Source of the DNA: Annulohypoxylon bovei var. microspora
Lineage: Eukaryota > Ascomycota > Sordariomycetes > Xylariales > Hypoxylaceae
Assembly (NCBI GenBank): GCA_022836615.1
Contig: MU405287.1
Coordinates: 62,001-126,000 of the forward strand
DNA: 64,000 nt
Direction of reading: 5' to 3'
The notes under the pieces are model-generated. The model had not been told where the DNA came from. It saw only the letters and a list, made by a program, of their open reading frames with translations, and made no database searches. Shown here piece by piece: positions 9,617 to 21,730 of this stretch; position 1 is the stretch's first letter; each line of letters starts with the position of its first letter. The position numbers and the translations under genes are program-made.

Positions 9617-11501
9617 CTAAGCTTCCCCTTCAGAAGTTTTGGTGATATGCTTCGTTTCAGTAACCGCTTCTCCGTCATGGGCGGGGGAGCGATCGACCAA
9701 TGACAAGATATCCTTATCTATATCGCTCTTGTGGTAGAGCTGTCGGCTGACGTGGTCTGTCAAGTGGCTATCGAAGTCGCGAATGCAGAAGGCCGCAATA
9801 AGAGAAACAAGACCTAGCGCCAGACCAGTGTAGAAAGGGTAAGCGTATGCGCCGGCGTAAGACTCGGCAATCTTTGCCGATGCAATTGCGAGAATAGTGT
9901 CATTCATGCCGGGTACAGCCCGGAGAGCGTCCTCGGTTCCAACGGAAACGGCCGAAAGAAGGGCGGCTACAGACGATGTAGGTAAACCGGCGGAGGTAAC
10001 GGCGGGAACAACGATCGATGTCAGCTTCTCCGGGAGTTTGTTTGCTATCTCGGCTGTAAAGACTGCAGTGAAGATGGAGCCAACAACGCTACGCATCGCA
10101 GAAACGACAGCTGTATTTATGTTAGTATAATGTCTCGGATGTTAATTAGGGGACAGGAGTAAGGTAAAACATACCAAAGGCGACGCCAAGGTCCATATCG
10201 GACGCAACATATTGAACCATAAGCATAGTGACGACTTCACCCCACCCCACGGGAACAGTAGCAAGAAACGAGAATGCAGCGGCCTGGCCCTGCTCATTTG
10301 GATCGATCGAGGCCATGGCTCCAATGAACGCCGACATCCAGGCACATCCGATAATAAGCTGCCAGCGGATATGCTTGATGATATGGAATAGAGAACCGAC
10401 AAAGACAATACCAGCCCAAGCCCCAAATGCGACGGTTGTAGTTAGCCAGGCTGTCGTCTCCCAATCACTGTTTCCGAAAACCCTCGTGACTTGCGAAGGC
10501 CAGGTGATCTGTAGGGCGACGTTAAGGCAACCGGTGACGGCTGAAATGACCACGATAGGGGTAAATCCAGTCAGGTCCTTGAAGAAGTGCATGGGGATAA
10601 TGGGGCGCTCGGCCCCGCCGTAGACTTCATATAGAATGAACGCGACGAGGCACACAAATCCAGAAATGAGAAGACCGAGAATTGTGGCAGAATCCCAAGC
10701 CAATGGCTGGCCTCCCCAAGAAACACCAAGGAGAAACAGCGCTAGACCGGCGACAAGGAGGAATACCCCGATAAAGTCGATCTTCTTGATCTCGTCGATT
10801 GCCTTGCTCTCCTTTCCGTGCATTTGTGTGAAGGACGGGGGGAAGTAGAAGAAATAGAACAATACAGTTCCGGGAACCATGAAGATGATGTAGATGATGA
10901 AGATCCACCTCCAAGTCGTCTGGAGCACGATCCTCTGGCCTAGGTAGGCGCCAAATCCGGTGGCGATGACATTTGGTATGACGACCAAGACGGTAGCTAG
11001 ATACTTCGTCTTGTTGGTTGCAAGTTCGCCGGTCAGTAGAGGGTAAGACGCCGGCGGGCCTGAGGCGAGTCCAAGCAAGACGTTGGCACCGATCAAGACG
11101 TCCATGTTCTTCGCCGTACATGCGACTATCCCCCCGACTATGCCGAGGAGGTTAGCGCCGATAGCTAGCCATCGGCGACCGAAGCGATCCGATAGTCGGC
11201 CAAAGAGGAGAATGCTGATGCAGTCGCAGACGGTCCAGACGATGGAGAACAGACTTGCATTTGCGCTGGGACCGATATCCCGGTTGATAGCGGTGATCAC
11301 AGCGGCGCCGACTGAGAAGGCCCAGTACGTGCCTAAGAGACTGAATCCTATACCACCGAACGTTCCAATGACTCGAGTACTAGAGTAGTATCCTGGGGGC
11401 AACTGTTTCGAGTCGGCAGCAAGCGCCTCAGAACGAAGCTGATCGCCATCTTCCTTGGTACGCGTGTGAGCGATTGTTGACCCCGCGACTTCCGACGACA
11501 T
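9617..11501 (-). CDS. MFS transporter of the TRI12 (trichothecene efflux pump-like) family
   Basis: Two exons, 11501-10175 and 10110-9617, with a 64-nt intron (GTATGT donor, TACTAAC branch, ACAG acceptor) in phase 1, giving 606 residues. Many hydrophobic segments span the protein, consistent with 12-14 TM helices. The MFS motif A is seen as GRLSDRFGRR between TM2 and TM3. Other family-like features are PPGYY before TM1, the loop TWRWIFIIYII and the C-terminal half VVGSIFTAVFTAEIANKLP. Length matches TRI12-type pumps (about 600). Such transporters export small molecules across the plasma membrane by proton antiport, but TRI12-like genes occur in many fungi without trichothecenes. No biosynthetic gene of a toxin pathway is seen nearby, so the cargo is unknown. 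A TA-flanked MITE lies about 320 bp upstream of the start. Confidence 0.88.
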
Positions 11502-11820
11502 CGTGTGAATTAGTGACGAGCATGTAAGATGATCAGAGAATTAGAAGAATGAGTTTCAGACACAGACAAAAGCTACGAGAAATTTGAGTGTTGGCTTCAC
11601 GGTCCTTTTCTGGCAGCCTTGATAGTGGAACAGCCGCGAAGAGCTTCTAACTTCTCTCAGCTCGAGAAACCGAAGGAGCTTTCCAAACACAGGGTCGATC
11701 CGGACTAAACCCAGAGCATCGTGTGGCCGACCCAGTTCCTTGGGCAATAGTGAGGGGAAGGGATCCCAGATAGGCATTGATACTTACGAATATGTTCATC
11801 ATACTGTTTATCAACATGTA

Positions 11821-12126
11821 TCCCATCAGAACCGAAAATCTGGTCACTTTAGCGCCGTTTACTTTTCTAATCGATAAAGGATCGCTACCCCTGTGAAATG
11901 TACCAGGGAGATCGCTTTACCGTGTTTTTTCGTGTGTTATTGTCGCGTCAGTACTTAAACTTCAGTTCCCACATATATTTGCATTGATTATGTAACCTCA
12001 TTGATTAGATAAGGCTCACTAAGACCCATATTAAGCTGGTGGGATGTGCTAAGTTTCGCTATGATAGGTTAATATGAAGGAAAAGTGGATGGCACTAAAG
12101 TGACCAGATTTTCGGTTCTGATGGGA
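11821..12126. mobile_element. 306-bp TA-flanked MITE with 32-bp terminal inverted repeats
   Basis: Arms 11821-11852 and 12095-12126 are exact reverse complements over 32 nt (outer end TCCCATCAGAACCG), and similarity continues weakly inward (a further GCC and CACTTTT-type match). Both ends abut a TA dinucleotide (11819-11820 and 12127-12128), as expected of Tc1/mariner or pogo-type insertion. It has no coding capacity. It lies in the upstream region of the MFS transporter on the minus strand. Confidence 0.75.
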
Positions 12127-12128
12127 TA

Positions 12129-13843
12129 CTCTCCTTGGTATGCGGTGTTTATTGCCTTAACTGGAAACTCGATGCAACCCCCTTATCCTTCCGACCTGGA
12201 GTAAAACGTTGCTCCTTGCATCTAACAGCATGACATACCTAGCAGGGCAGTTATCGTCAATTACCTAATTTAAGACCGTCCGCAGCAAGCTTTAATAATG
12301 ATCGAAGACGCAAAGGCTAACGAATACGATCGGCTGATCTGGCATTGCGCGAACCATAGGGATCTTATTCAGCGAAGCAAAGAATTGCAGGGGCTCACGC
12401 AATCTTACGCCAGCGGGAGGGATAGTCTGGTTCAGTACTCAAAGCGTCCTTACGCGAACTGGAACATAATAGTAGTACTCGCCGCTCGCCAGCTCGCGTG
12501 GCCGAATGGCTCGTGCGATCCCAGATGGAGCTCCCAATCACCTCCTATGCACTTGACGTTTGTTTTATTTTACCATCTTCCAACACGCCTTAAATATCGA
12601 ATATCTTGTGGGCCGCCAACTATTACGCCAATACTTCGATCATCGAGCGCAAAATCCCGTTCGCTATCGGGCCAATAAGGGGAACGCAGTTCGTTTCCGT
12701 GTATAGTGAGTGGCATAATTGCCACTGCAAATGTTTTGAAATATGAACCAAGCCAAGCGAGCCGTAGATGGCAACTACTGTGCAAATTACTTCAGGGGGA
12801 TGACCTGTCGACAAAGAGAGACGGCCCGAGGTGGGAGGGTGGCTGACGATGGTTGTTCAAACATGCCTTGCAGACTTCAAGGGCCTCTCAATCTATGCAT
12901 CCAAAAGCGTGTGACATGAGTTGCATACGGAGTGGGTTGGTTGACATTAGTACCTAGTCCTATATCCTGTACACTTATAACAGGGGTTGGTTCTACATTT
13001 TAAGGTTAACTGCAGTATGGATGCATTTATAGACCAATCAAAGAGATCCTGGCTGCATGTAACTCCCCAGGTACATATATCATGATTCATATGCTGAGCG
13101 AAGACCACCAATCATACATACCGAATGTGATGGGGCTTGATGACATACATGTAATGGGTTTGTTTTTTATCTATTAGAGTTGTCAGAGTGTGACCTACTT
13201 TCTTCTTCAGTTACCGTAGACTTTCAAGAGAGCTGGAGAGCTGCTTCAGTCATACATAGATACTTACATGTATATCTCTACCATGTACGGCATTTAAGCC
13301 GGGGCGAGACGGGGACTAGTGAGGCTCTCCCGTCTTCGGCCAATACGAACGAGCACACCTTGTCGTGTGGATTTAAAGGATCCGAACCCCGGAAAAGAAC
13401 ATCAGCATCTTCGCGGTCCTAGCGTCTTACGGACTCTTCCCGTTGCAGGTCTCCCGCATCCTTGCCATTTCCACTGCCGGGGGGTGTTTGCATAGACTAC
13501 ATGACTACGCCGTTAAGCTTACCAAAAGTGACTGATTTGCTTCTTCGCGAAACCTTTTCCCCTTCTATGCAAAAGGGAAAAAGACTGCGAAATTCAAACC
13601 CCTGATCTTGGTGATCGACAATAACTGAGGTCGCTTAGGTAACACCACAGATTGCAACCGCGTGAAAAAAACTCTGACTCTGTCCCTGTACTCAAATGTA
13701 GACATATTCTATATAATAAATGTTTGAATACCCGCTTTGCGGTCGCCGAGCGAAGAGCGATCCCCATCAGCCGCTTTGAGACGCAGTCACCACGTCCGTG
13801 ACTAAACTTCCGCTTCGGACAATTTCCCCACGAGAAGTCCACC
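12129..13843. other. Intergenic region between the MITE and the rhodopsin-domain gene
   Basis: One open frame of 126 codons (12298-12678, plus) has no recognisable domain and is not called. Nothing else supported. The stretch just before 13844 is presumably the promoter of the following gene. Confidence 0.35.
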
Positions 13844-15256
13844 ATGACGACCCAAGAAGATGTGAACATCGAGTCGTACACCGAGTATGCCCTCGGCATG
13901 ACAATATTAGTCACTCGACTCATCACCAGATTTATGCTTGTTGGTATTCGAGGACTGTACTGGGACGACCTCTTCACCTGTGTTGCTATTGTATGTCTTT
14001 CTCGCCAAGTAGTCGAACTTGAACTCGGAAGGAGAAATGGCTAACGAAGATGAATCTATCACAGGCCTTCTGGACAACGGACTTAGTCATCTTGCAGGAG
14101 ATAGGCGTTTTCGGAAGCAGCGTCGGGCAGACTTTCGAGACAGCAGCGCTGCTCGACGATGCTAAAGTGGAAAGTCTCAGGGTCGGCGACAAGCTGACTT
14201 TTGCTTCTTGGAACTGTTACATCTGCCTTATCTGGTCGATGAAGGCCATCGTCCTGTTCTACTACGATCGTCTTGTATGTTTTAATCATAATATATTTTA
14301 AGGAGAATGCTAACAACTCCTAGACCATGAATCTCTGGCAGAACAAGTTGGCCAAGTATATCCGTATTGGTACTTTAGTGACTTTCACTGTCGCCATTTT
14401 ATTCCAATATACCCTCTGTACGCCTATCGAGAGGGCATGGCAGGTCAAGCCTTACCCAGGAGGTTAGTGAAAAGATATTATCACTCTATCAGCGCTATTG
14501 TCTAACAAACCTTCGTACCAGATCAATGTGTCTTCCGCCGAGAGAACTACATCTTATACCCAATCCTCAGTATTATGTAAGTTTTTCCATCTCATTTAGC
14601 CGGTCATTGTAACCTAGTTGAAGTTACACGAATAATCTAACATGAGTTTGACTTGCTTCAGTTCCGATTTGGGCATTATGGCTATTCCACTCCCGTTGTT
14701 ATGGCAGGTCAAGATTCCCGTTTATCGCAAGCTTATTCTTGGTTTCCTTTTTGGATCTGGTATCTTCATCATCATCGCCACTCTTCTACGGACGGTTTAC
14801 TCTCTTCGATCTCTGCTCGATCTCCTCGTCGCTACGCAGTGGGCCACTCGCGAATATCTAGTTACCGCCTTCGTCGTCTCTGCGCCAGCTATCAAGCCGC
14901 TCTTCAGCCGGCGTCTTTGGGGTCTTAAGGGGCCGACAACCCAGTCAGGAACTGGAGATCGCTATGGGTCCGGTGGATCTGGATTACGCTCTGGGAAGGG
15001 ATCCAAGGCGAACAGTCACTCCGTCGTAGTCGAAAGCCAGAACGGTGGGAACTCCGGGAGTTCTTCTGGCGCGAAGGCATTCGAGATGCCGGCTCGAGGC
15101 TGGCCTAGCAGGAAAGGGAACAACGACAAGATAAGGTTACCGAGCGAAGCGAGCCAGGAACACTTTGTACAATATTCAGATGAGGAAGCGGGTATCTATG
15201 TCACCGAGACATTCACGGTCTCCAGCGAGGAGCGGAAACAGGCAGCAACAAAATAA
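13844..15256 (+). CDS. Fungal rhodopsin-domain integral membrane protein (SAT4/Pth11-related family)
   Basis: Five exons: 13844-13990, 14065-14274, 14324-14462, 14522-14576 and 14662-15256. All introns are 49-85 nt with GTATGT, GTTAGT or GTAAGT donors and CAG/TAG acceptors, giving 381 residues. The start context is CACC-ATG-ACG. Hydrophobic segments alternate with short loops as in seven-TM proteins of this family. Recognisable markers are DDLFTCVAI after TM2, CTPIERAW, the DQCVFRRENYILYPILS segment, and SDLGIMAIPLPLLWQVKIP, a family hallmark. The C-terminal tail (from about residue 280) is hydrophilic and rich in Gly, Ser and Lys. The family is large in filamentous fungi; some members, such as Pth11 relatives, act in surface sensing, but most are uncharacterised. 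No ligand or partner can be inferred here. Confidence 0.85.
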
Positions 15257-16480
15257 ACGATGCTGTCTAAGGGAGCGGACCATAGGTCGAAGCTTGAAAC
15301 AGGTATGCATCGTGGGTCTGAGTTGAGCTCGGCTGAGGTGGGGGGTAGTGCCTGGAGCTCGCAGAGCATGTCATTACCTACTTGTGTATGCTTCAATAGA
15401 AGCCGCTGCTGTATGATACAAATAAATCTTAATTCTACCATAGGTAACAAGTAACCCAAGCAGCTAGTTCTGCTAATTTCAGTAGCCAGTTCTCTTCGTC
15501 GATCGATGTGACCGCTAATTTTCGCTGTCTTCGCTGCCAAATATCGAACAGACCGCCCTGACCCTAAACGAGGTCGCGCCTGGGAGAGGTTTTCTTAGCG
15601 TCTGTCGTCAGAAGTCTGCGCCGCAATGGGAGATTATGAATTATGAACTAGTCCGGCTACCTATGATATTCAAGTGGGGAAGACTTGTTACTACGAGTTT
15701 CAGGGAAGAAGTCCTTGGGAGCAAGTTACTAGTTTGAATTCTTACAATACCTACCTAGTATCCAATCCAATATGTAGTGTACCTATGATTTAATCGGTGT
15801 TGAAAAGCGAAATCGACCTGTCTGTCTCTGGATGTATCAAGGTCTACAGGTTTCGTATCAAGCTTGTTCAAGTTCGCAACACCATATACATTGTCAAAGG
15901 CCTAGCCTTCCAAGGGGGTTAGTCCTTGAAGGTCTGATTCGGGGTTCTGCCCATTAACAGAGACTCGGTCCGTTGCGGGAAGACCTATTGGTGACTAGGT
16001 AGCCTTAGGATAGCATAGACAAAGACCTTGACTTGTATGTATACCGTGATCCTGAACACCTAGGTTTAGAACTTCTCGCGCAATGTCGCCGTTACTACAT
16101 CTGCTAGGTCCGCATCTTGAAATTCTAGGTACTAGGTATATATATATTACACAACCGTGGGCCTCGGTGGCTCTTCCTTAGGCTAGACGGCTCACCTACC
16201 TACTGGTATATATGAGTCAGACACGACGTGCCTACCTGGCGAGCCCTATAGGTCTGTATTTGGACGGCCCACGACTTGTCCTCGAGTACTTAGGGCTACG
16301 TTCTAGGAGTGTATAGGTAATTACCCCTTTTAGCCCCTTAATTGATCATCCGCGCACCAACTTCCATCTCAAACTTTTTTCTTATGTTAGGCGATACCTT
16401 TACCTTGCCTTTAAAGGTGCTTCAGCCGTCCTTCACACTGTCGTTATGTTAAAGGTCGTGTAAATTACCTAGCTACTAGG
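15257..16480. other. Intergenic region downstream of the rhodopsin-domain gene
   Basis: No gene supported. Several TAGGTA/TACCTA words appear from about 15750 onward. The sequence reads as non-coding on both strands. Confidence 0.35.
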
Positions 16481-16528
16481 TAGTTAGATACCTACCTAGT
16501 TAGATACCTACCTAGGTAGATACCTAGT
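16481..16528. repeat. 16-bp tandem repeat built from TAGGTA/TACCTA words
   Basis: TAGTTAGATACCTACC occurs twice in perfect tandem (16481-16496 and 16497-16512), followed by a third degenerate unit (TAGGTAGATACCTAG). This is the densest cluster of the TACCTAGGTA-type words scattered through the window's non-coding DNA. Confidence 0.7.
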
Positions 16529-16702
16529 TTGTAGGTCCTTCCGGACGTGAACGTTTTCATCTTCATTCCGTCTCGACCTAATTAACTATCCAGATCATCT
16601 CATTGATCAAATACTGAGTCCTGCGGCAGTTTATCGAGTAGTTGCTATCTAGTGTTCACGTTGATTCACTAGAAATGTACCCATCCAACATACATCAGTG
16701 TC

Positions 16703-16728
16703 TTAGGGTTAGGGTTGGGGTTAGGGTT
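16703..16728 (+). repeat. Interstitial telomere-like repeat
   Basis: Reads TTAGGG, TTAGGG, TTGGGG, TTAGGG, TT in tandem. TTAGGG is the telomere repeat of most filamentous ascomycetes. Four units with one variant inside a long non-coding stretch are more than expected by chance. Confidence 0.75.
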
Positions 16729-19700
16729 GTGAACTACCAGTCCAATATCATCTGAGCCACTTCATTTTGCTTTGCAAGCCTCACTAGCTTTCGCAAATTA
16801 TAGTCTAAAGCACAGCTGCCACCATTTACGCAGCTACGTATACTCTAAATATGAGAGAAGTGGTGATTTGGTTGAAGCCCGTCAGTTCTTAGCTTCAAAC
16901 CCAATCGACTTACACTTAAGGGGCAAATACTATCTCATCACGCTGGATAATATTCAAGTCGCTCGTCGGAAGGTTTCAAATTAAACAGATGATGTACGGC
17001 TATTTTCTTTGGCGCTGTTTGATGTCAAGGAGTGCTAGTTCATGCCCCAGAACAGCCCCTGAAAGCAATTGAACCACCATATACATAGGTAGGTACCTAC
17101 AAAAAGGACGGTCTTCACCTCCTTATTGAGTCTACGATGAGGATATTAGGTAACTAATACATCCACACATATAAATCCACGCTTCTACTAGAATCTCCTT
17201 CTCATTTACTTACCTTCTAAACTCCCTATACTACCTAATAGCAGTAGATGATAATGATGCTACCAAGAATCATGGGGTGCTTTGTTAGGTAGAGATGTGA
17301 GTACAAGATGTGAGTACGAGTGCTACATGATATTAGTTTGCTCTAAGATGAAATCTAGTGACTGGATGATTGATCCTCGAGTTTTATATGTTACTCATGA
17401 AGTTCTCGTGTAGGTATATGCCTGGTGTTAGTGTCAATTAGGGGTTCTGTAAGGGAAAAGGGGGAACCCTTGATTCTCGTCGTAGCACAACAAAAATAGG
17501 ACGAGACTCGCCAAATGCGCCCTAGTACCCTAGTAGCGAATACGCTTGGAGGATTATCAATACCTAATTCCTAGCTTCTAAACAAGTGCTAACGGTCCCT
17601 TCATATACTTACCTGCCTATAACTATACGTACCTAGGTAAGTTTTGTGCTTCTAGCTGGGGAGCACCTAGCGTAAGTCACCTATTGTATTCTCCCTTGAA
17701 CCCCTGAGCTGATAATAGTAGTACCTAGTCGCCGAAGAGGTGAATGTATGTTCCCAAAGCTTTGATGGTTGTTACCATTGTTTCTCGCATAAGTAATTTA
17801 GACGACGGGTTGACCAGCGTAGTCGCATGTGACTCAACTTTTGGGAAATATTCTTGCCTAACAATTTCATTCATAATGATGGCATTGCTCTGAATCATAC
17901 ATAAGGTTATCGTCCAAATTCGCTCTGAGCACTCCCAGGACGCTAATGTTGAGAAAGTGCCATCGTCTCTCTACTATGACACGGCCAACCGCCAGCGTCG
18001 CATTGTATCGCCTATCCAAGGTAGGTATATATGCTCAAATACCTTCAATGTTGTTTGATACCTAGGTGTCGCGATGCAAACCTAGCAGATGGAGAAACAA
18101 CTAAGTTGTTGCGCAAGGAGCTCTAACCCCTTGTGCTTACGAAATGCGGTATACATACATAGTGTGCCCTTTGTCTGCTCTGTTCCAGGACTAGCCCCAA
18201 TGGTCCCCTAAGGGCTGAGCTCCTATCCTGCTGGGTCTCTAGACCAGACCTCAAGGTCATCCTCCCAAGGGGGCAAGGCGTTGCAAGGCAGAGAAGACCT
18301 CTGGAACTAGGTACCTAGGTATGTGGATGAGAGATTGGGGGTTGGGTTCTCACTCTACAGCATTGGAAGCCATCGCTCAATCGAATAGGTCTATATCCTA
18401 ACAATCTGACGAAAGACAAGAACCACTCGTGGCACGGCAAACTCTTATAGCACAAGCAGTCCTATTTACAAGGCAGGACACTAGGCAATCAACCTCGCAA
18501 CCACCTATACATCCACCTAAGAACCATTGTTGGAGCAAGATCTGGTAACGGAATCAGAACCGTTGAGAAGATAGGTGATACAACATGTTTTATCCTAGGT
18601 TCTAGCGGGTAAGATGTTGAGATTGTCATCGAGGCTACCGGCTAGGACGAGGAGTGTAACATGTTCGTCTAGTCTAACTGCTTGTCTCAATCTCCGGGTC
18701 CCGTGAGGTAGTTGTCTCAGCATACCATCGACATGCAAATCGGGAGGGCCTCGCGTATACATTTGGGTTTAAACAGTCTCGGCATACATTCGACAGGACC
18801 TAATGTGTAAAGTGATCAAAACAACAAACATCGTGGATAATTCGATAGTCGTGCTTCGAGGAATGTGAGTATTTTGCACTCAACTCATCCCACCGAAGCA
18901 TCTAAGTAAGTAGTTTGGCTACAGAGAAGCACGAGTGAGCACGTATTGCTCGGCGTGGAGATATAGACAATGTCATGAGTTGGTGAGATCGACCTTGCGC
19001 TATAGGAGTTAGACTTCTTCCATTCAACTCTAGTATAAATGTAGAATGCGCGAGAAATATGAATATAGAGACTTTATAGCGTTAGCTCATAGATAGAAAG
19101 GTCTTGGTGAGGGGATGTTTTTGAAAGTTATAGTGCATTACAACTTCCTGCCATTCTTACTTTAATATCCCTCGATCGCATCGCCGTCTGTGGCGTCTTC
19201 GGGATCATGTGGGCCTTAGGGCATTCGCTACTGAAGTCTTCAGTGGTTAGTTCTCCGAACTCTTGATCTCGTCCTGGGTGATTGGTGACGGAATCTTGAA
19301 ATGATATAAATAGATCACCTAGTAACTATATCTTCTTTAGATGTTCAATGTTTAGCATTTATAGACGCGATGATTGCGAGTTTTGAGGAGGTTACCATTG
19401 CTTTCAGACCCATAGTTTCATTGGACTTCTCTCATATCTACTCATCCACGTCGGAAGAATTTCTAATCTTTCTTATTATGAGATAGCCCTATGGATCCGG
19501 TGCCCGATGGTCCCATGCTGTACATGGAAAGTCCTTGCTGGCTAGGAATCAGCACAGAGAAAGAAATGCATAAGTAGCTTCATTAAGTAAACATCGGCGT
19601 GTGTAGGTAATCCGAGCTGTGGATCACAAAGGGCGCGTCTAGACTCTTAATCTGAGCTACGAGCGGCATTTGATCCGTGACAATACTAGCAAACGAACTG

Positions 19701-20852
19701 CCCCTCATGAAATTCGTACATCTGACAAGAGAGGATATGAATGTTTGGATAGTGTTGATGCCTTGATATTGTAGTTTAGATAAGAGCGAAGTGGTAAAAC
19801 CTGATTCATGGCGTATGTTGCTAGATGGCAGAAAGTAGGTGAAGATATGGTGACCGCTAAAAAGTTATTCGCACATCGCGAAGGGAAAGCAGCTGATATC
19901 GGGTTGCGGTATGCTTTTGAATACCGACTTTCCAGTTACTCGACCGGCTGGCAGCGCGTCTTGGTTGAGAGGACCCGGATTAGGTAATCCAATCAACCAC
20001 TTGTATTGGTTCAACCAACGACACCTTTAAGCTTAAATCATCTAAATCCTTTAGATCGACAAGTATCGAGTTCTCGATAGTTAATGTCATCTGCATATGT
20101 TAGCCACATATCTTACTATCTTATTGAAGCTCCTAATCCATATCAGCTATTTACCTAGCGTTCCAATATATCGGCATTATCTGAATTTTCTTTTTCTGGT
20201 CTTCCAAGAATTGTTTACGGTGTTCTTCGTAATACGTTAAATGGCTGCCTGTGCCGTGTCGTCTTAGTATTGCGTGTTCCTGACCTCAGCCACAAACATA
20301 GCTGAAATTTGCAGGGCTGTTGATAGGATAGGATAAAAGGGGCTAGCTGCTGACGTACATGACCCGGATAACAGGATATTAAAAGCAAATCACTCGTTTA
20401 TCGGGGCTTACTAAGATGCCATAGCGAGCTATGGCTAAGTTAGTAGTCACATGAACGCGCCTTCTAACCTTTATTAGGCTGGTCTGGGCTAGCGTGGGCA
20501 AGTGTTGCACAGCCGAAACAGAATTAGCGCGCCCCTTAGGTATCTTCGTACCAAAACTTCCAGCGTTGCCAGACAACCTAGACACCCTAGACAACCTTGG
20601 AACTAAGCGTCTCGGATACGACTTTAACCTTCGCAACATTTCCTGGACTTCCGACCTCCCTCCAACCTCTCTTCTGCTTTTTCCATTCTCAACTTTTCTC
20701 GCCACACGAATACCATCAACTAAAAAACCCAATCAGCATCGTCGCGACAACATCTAACCCAATACTGCATTTATTGCCCGACGTCTCCGATCACTGTCGC
20801 TTCACCCGCTGAAAAAAATAACAATCCCGACCGTCGGTCATCACTCGCCAAA
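16729..20852. other. About 4.1 kb without a supported gene
   Basis: The longest open frames here are about 70-117 codons and have no recognisable domains. A TAGGTACCTAGGTA word lies at 18308-18321, with others near 17090 and 17630. The last 200 bp before 20853 are pyrimidine-rich and are probably the promoter and 5' UTR of the synaptobrevin gene. Confidence 0.4.
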
Positions 20853-21730
20853 ATGTCGAACCAGAACCAAGAAGCTCCCTACGACCCTTACATTCCCACC
20901 GGCCAGACCGCACCCCAACAGGGCGGAAATGCTCGAACGCAAGCCTTGCAAGCAGTAAGTTCTATCTTGTCAAACAAATTCTAGTTTTCGATGTTTCTCT
21001 TTCCGGATCACGAGATTTCGATGGCCTACGTAATAACCGACTGCGCCTCTATTCTACATCTGACGAGACGACCTCAACCATCATCAACGATATTCATCGT
21101 AAATGTATAGAGCGATCAGCACCGATAGCTCGGAGTCATTTTCCCAACAATGAATGCTAGGAAATTGAAGAGGCGATGCGCATGGGCCCACGGTAGATGA
21201 CGGTAATCTTAGGAGCCAAGGCTCCCTTTTCCATAGGTATTGTCGACACGACACTACGGGATCTAACATCGTATTGCGCTCTAAACTATTCCATCCGGCA
21301 TCCATAGATTTTGCGACAATACGAATGCCACCAACTACGATCTCGTGATTCGGAAAGGAAACAACGTGATTTGTGTGCAGTAACAGAAAAACAAAGAAGC
21401 TAACAATGGGCCTCTTAGCAAATCGATGACACCGTAGGTGTCATGCGAGAAAACATCAACAAGGTCTCTCAACGTGGCGAGCGTCTCGATAACCTCCAAG
21501 ATAAGACCGACAACCTGGCTGTCTCCGCCCAGGGCTTCCGCCGCGGTGCCAACAGAGTTCGCAAGCAGATGTGGTGGAAGGACATGAAGATGAGGGCATG
21601 CCTTATCGGTGGCATCATCGTCCTGATTCTCGTTATTGTCGTTCCTTCCGGTAAGTCGCATGATACCTGCAACCAATATGAAAATGACCTAACCCATATC
21701 ACAGTCCTGGCAAGTCAAGGCAAGGTGTAA
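20853..21730 (+). CDS. SNC1: Synaptobrevin/VAMP R-SNARE (Snc1/Snc2 type)
   Basis: Three exons, 20853-20954, 21419-21650 and 21705-21730, give 119 residues, close to yeast Snc1 (117). The N-terminus is short and hydrophilic. The SNARE motif spans about residues 33-92, with the zero-layer Arg53 in SQRGERL and the highly conserved NLAVSAQGF and WWKDMKM. A single TM anchor (about 94-111) is followed by a short luminal tail ending GKV. It should act as the v-SNARE of exocytic vesicles, pairing with Sso and Sec9 t-SNAREs at the plasma membrane and cycling through endosomes. Intron 1 is 464 nt, long for this genome; intron 2 is 54 nt. Protein continuity (ARTQALQA then QIDDTVG) supports direct joining of exons 1 and 2. 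The last exon has only nine codons including the stop. Confidence 0.95.

Noticed and set aside
12298..12678. 126-codon open frame
   Set aside because: No domain, no splice context and no start-context support.
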